34,998 nucleotides of DNA, taken from Gemmataceae bacterium (lineage in GTDB: Bacteria > Planctomycetota > Planctomycetia > Gemmatales > Gemmataceae). A program made the translations under genes and the position numbers. The notes beneath the pieces were generated by a model, which was not told the DNA's origin, did not search any database, and saw nothing but the letters and a program-made list of their open reading frames with translations. Of this stretch, positions 33,114-34,998 are shown one piece after another (the stretch's first letter is position 1; every line of letters begins with the position of its first letter). The DNA lies in NCBI GenBank assembly GCA_028288765.1, contig JAQGHQ010000249.1:1-34998 (forward strand). Reading direction: 5' to 3'.

Positions 33114-33299
33114 CGGCCAATCCTGTCCGCGGTAGACCGGGCCGGCTGCCGGGACCGGTAGGAACTCCGCGAGTGCTGCGGCTCGTTCATGGGATCGGCA
33201 CAAATGCCCCACGCCCTTCAACCGTTCCGAGCCAGACCGCTTCCCTGGGGCGAGCAATTTCTTCGGTAGTGACCGACGACCCCAGTACGAAGGTCTGTG

Positions 33300-33740
33300 T
33301 CACCGCGTCGTCGGCCCGCGGATTCGGCGGGTGTTACCCGTTCGACCCCCCTTGGGGGCGATGAACACGTCCTTCTTCGGGAATTTCTCGAAGAGGGAGG
33401 CCGGCTTGCCGAAGTTGGTGGTCAGCACGTCGAGTGGGTTGCCGGCGATCCACTGCGACAGGTCGATCGCCTCGTAGACGCCGGTGTTGAACCCGATGAG
33501 GACGCGGCACGGCCCCGTCGGCGACGTTCTCGATCGAGTGTCCGTACGCCGGCGGGACGTAGCCGACGTCGCCCTTCTCCAGCGTCTCGATCCGGTACCG
33601 GCCGTGTGAGCCGAATATCGTCACGTTGACCTTCCCCTCAAGGACGTACTGCCACTAGTCGGCGTTCGGGTGCCAGTGCAGTTCCCGCAGCGCCCCCGAT
33701 TCGAGGCCGAGGATCGCGAAGGGCTGTTTTGGTGCAAGAC
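33300..33740 (-). pseudogene. Broken oxalate-decarboxylase-like cupin
   Basis: Minus-strand frames piece together the second cupin of a bicupin: 'GLESGALRELHWHPNAD', then a TAG at 33655-33657 where family proteins have Glu before 'WQYVLEGKVNVTIFGSHGRY', then 'LEKGDVGYVPPAYGHSIENV'. An extra G in the run at about 33513-33516 shifts the frame, which then continues 'CRVLIGFNTGVYEAIDLSQW' to the stop at 33300. The 'HWHPNAD' and 'GHSIEN' motifs supply the usual cupin metal ligands. The N-terminal cupin is missing. With two independent lesions it is probably a genuine relic. Confidence 0.7.
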
Positions 33741-33763
33741 GTGGTGCAACTGCGAGCCGTAAG

Positions 33764-33794
33764 TAGTCGGGCTGACTAGATTTGAACCAGCCCC
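33764..33794 (-). tRNA. Possible tRNA 3'-end fragment (T-arm and acceptor strand only)
   Basis: On the minus strand the sequence reads GGGGCTGGTTCAAATCTAG then TCAGCCCGACTA. GGTTCAAATC is a typical T-loop, with a weak 5-bp stem (two G-U pairs), and it is followed by an acceptor-like strand ending near CCGACTA. No 5' half with D and anticodon arms is visible within 90 nt, so it is not a whole tRNA. Such fragments are left by integrases as att sites. Confidence 0.33.
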
Positions 33795-33996
33795 CTCTTG
33801 GTCCCGAACAACTCGCTCCCAAACGAAATAAGCCCGGATTCCCTCGGGAAACCGCCACTTCCGACATCCCACCGTTTACACGAATCGCACCGACCGCGCC
33901 AGTCTGGACCAGATCGCGCGGGCGGTCGAGAGGATTTCAGGCATCGCCCGGGAGATCAACCAGCGCAACCGCGGCCGCTGAACGCTCCGCCCGCCA

Positions 33997-34112
33997 TGTG
34001 CGAAAATGGTGTCGGCGGCAAGCAGCGGGGCGGTCAGTGGTTCGGATGTGTCGGCGGCAAGCAGCGGGGCGGTCAGTGGTTCGGATGTGTCGTCGGTCAT
34101 CGGGTCGTCATG
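33997..34112 (+). repeat. Sequence shared with 15783-15835, with a 39-bp tandem duplication
   Basis: TGTGCGAAAAT at 33997-34007 and TCATCGGGTCGTCAT at 34098-34112 frame the region, as at 15783-15835. The centre holds two perfect 39-bp units (34010-34048 and 34049-34087, each starting TGTCGGCGGCAAGCAGC) and a partial third. As 39 is a multiple of 3, translation would repeat 13 residues. Confidence 0.75.
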
Positions 34113-34143
34113 ACACCGGCGCGAGAGGATGAGCCGGGACTCG

Positions 34144-34165
34144 CCGGTCGGTCGCGACCGACCGG
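34144..34165. repeat. Perfect 22-bp palindrome
   Basis: CCGGTCGGTCG is followed without spacer by its exact reverse complement, centred at 34154/34155. It is a candidate binding site for a dimeric protein, or a recombination site. Its position beside mobile-element relics favours the latter. Confidence 0.75.
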
Positions 34166-34275
34166 AGCCGGATCGGGGGTTCGCGCATGCGGCGGCGGAC
34201 GACCGGGCAGTGTCATGACGGATGACGGGGAGTGGGTGGGCGTGTGGATGATCAGGTGGCCCGACGGTGGGTCGC

Positions 34276-34343
34276 GGTAGGGACCGGGATTGCTCCCAGC
34301 CCCCGCACAGATCCGGACGTGCCGGATTACCGCATCCGCCGCC
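34276..34343 (-). ncRNA. Group II intron domain V/VI-like 3' end (relic)
   Basis: On the minus strand, 34343-34308 reads GGCGGCGGATGCGG, a TAAT loop and CCGGCACGTCCGGATCTG, close to bacterial domain V (consensus GAGCCGNATGCGG, loop, CCGCACGTNCGGNTC). It is followed at once by a domain VI-like hairpin (GGGGGCTGGGA, GCAA loop, TCCCGGTCCC) and CCTACCG, the usual 3' terminus with its branch-point A. The outer pairs of domain V are damaged (GCGGC where GAGCC is expected), so splicing is unlikely. A frame ending 'TVRHHYPNDRFYAKHPK' and a TAG lies just upstream on that strand; I cannot assign it to an intron-encoded protein. Confidence 0.45.
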
Positions 34344-34675
34344 TACTTCGGGTGCTTGGCGTAGAAGCGATCGTTGGGGTAATGGTGCCGAACCGTGTGA
34401 CGGGCGGAAGAATACGATTCGCGAGCAGGCCGACCCGACCCAACAGGAAGGTGTGTCGGGGGTGTCGCTCCTCCGGGATTTGCCCAGCCGACAGAACTCT
34501 CCGCGCCCGCCGTGGTCGGGTCGGTCCGGCGACCATCACCGGACCCAGCTCACTGTGCAGGGATACAACAAACCGCCGAATCGATCGCCGTCGGCCGACT
34601 TGGCTCACCGCCACCGGCACGATTGTTGCCTAACACTAATCGGACTTTCCTACCCGCGACTGACGAGGGCGCAAA

Positions 34676-34948
34676 ATGAAAAAAATCGTAATCGCGGCCG
34701 CCCTGGCAGTGGCCGGGGTCTGCGGGCCGGCGAACAGGGCGGACGCACAAATCTTCATCGGGGTCGGGACCCCCAGCGCATGGCCTTGGGGGTACGGGTA
34801 CTACTCGGGCTACGGGTATTACCCGGCGGCCGGGTCTTACTTTCCCGCGGCCGGGTCCGTCTACCCGGCGGCCGGGTTCTATTATCCGGCCGCCGGGTAT
34901 GTCGGTAGTGTCCGCTCTCTCTTGCACGCCTTGACCGATGTGTGGTAA
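34676..34948 (+). CDS. Secreted Tyr/Gly-rich peptide with PAAG repeats
   Basis: The product has 90 residues: signal peptide (1-24, 'KKIVIAAALAVAGVCGPA' then NRADA) and a mature part rich in Tyr, Gly, Pro and Ala. Four heptad-like units ('YYPAAGS', 'YFPAAGS', 'VYPAAGF', 'YYPAAGY') follow 'YGYYSGYG'. The repeats are also visible as about 21-bp DNA units at 34822-34900. ATG 34676 has GAGG 7 nt upstream. Similar short-repeat exported proteins occur in planctomycetes, perhaps in the cell wall or matrix; the function is unknown. The final 'SVRSLLHALTDVW' is not repeat-like and may reflect a frameshift past the repeats. Confidence 0.7.
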   Translation: MKKIVIAAALAVAGVCGPANRADAQIFIGVGTPSAWPWGYGYYSGYGYYPAAGSYFPAAGSVYPAAGFYYPAAGYVGSVRSLLHALTDVW

Positions 34949-34998
34949 GGAATTACATCTCTCGGCTGGGATTTTCCACGCGCTGGGTGGGATCGGTC

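Larger units (their letters stand above)
33741..34675. other. 0.9-kb region of repeats and mobile-element relics
   Basis: Frames here overlap on both strands. The recognisable parts are a tRNA-3'-end-like sequence, a 39-bp tandem repeat, a 22-bp palindrome and a group-II-intron-like 3' end, each listed separately. A short coding-looking tail 'NRTDRASLDQIARAVERISG' then 'IAREINQRNRGR' with a TGA at 33979-33981 lies just before the repeats; its family is unknown. Nothing else is assignable. Confidence 0.5.

Noticed and set aside
34010..34087. CRISPR array
   Set aside because: The 39-bp units are directly adjacent without spacers, so it is a simple tandem duplication.
33798..34280. 160-codon plus-strand frame as a gene
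   Set aside because: It translates the 39-bp tandem repeat and the palindrome and shows no protein family; the intron-like sequence lies at its end.

Overview
The window is very GC-rich, and its protein signatures point to a planctomycete, probably of the Gemmata/Fimbriiglobus type. These include a Tat-exported Gfo/Idh/MocA oxidoreductase, a large FG-GAP protein that opens with the 'LEDRLTPAG' motif, a dispersed 'NEPN/ERTQ/RTNP'-coding repeat, and a Tyr/Gly-rich secreted peptide with PAAG repeats. The taxonomic call rests on motif recognition only; no search was run.

Layout. 1-416: no gene, but direct repeats and hairpins, one of them a MITE-like element. 417-9190: a minus-strand block with a Lys/Ala-rich exported protein broken by one in-frame TAA, a 0.5 kb array of the NEPN-type repeat, the oxidoreductase, an esterase-like hydrolase, a methyltransferase and the FG-GAP protein. 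9455-12859: a plus-strand ABC exporter (ATPase and two permeases), with hairpin elements between the ATPase and the first permease. 12863-15718: a rhodanese, pyrE, a pterin-4a-carbinolamine dehydratase and two small unknown genes. 15783-17292: a graveyard of a recombinase tail, a Fis-type HTH tail and a glycine-zipper stress-protein remnant. 17334-31455: a 12-gene co-directional operon, lutA-lutB-lutC-hydrolase-budA-alsS-malic enzyme-yoaK-like-fumC-FUSC-hlyD-MFS. 31464-33113: a convergent TolC-family gene. 33300-34675: a second graveyard with a broken cupin, a possible tRNA 3' end, tandem repeats, a palindrome and a possible group II intron 3' end. The last gene encodes the PAAG-repeat peptide.

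The operon has a clear metabolic logic. LutABC takes lactate to pyruvate. Fumarase and malic enzyme take fumarate through malate to pyruvate. AlsS and BudA take pyruvate through acetolactate to acetoin. Membrane and efflux genes (YoaK-like, FUSC, HlyD, DHA2-type MFS, nearby TolC) sit with them. I infer a pyruvate-centred overflow or acid-stress module with product or acid export.

The most striking observation is that two genes in this operon appear to have been inserted in the same way. The hydrolase gene is flanked by a 168-bp, one-mismatch duplication of the 3' end of lutC. The FUSC gene is flanked by an 80-bp, one-mismatch duplication of the 3' end of fumC. In both cases the downstream fragment keeps the overlapping stop/start coupling to the next operon gene (TGATG to budA, ATGA to hlyD), so the ancestral junctions can be read directly.

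Several genes carry single-base lesions (TAA at 1008-1010, an extra A near 28090, an extra G and a TAG in the cupin). Some of these could be sequence errors.
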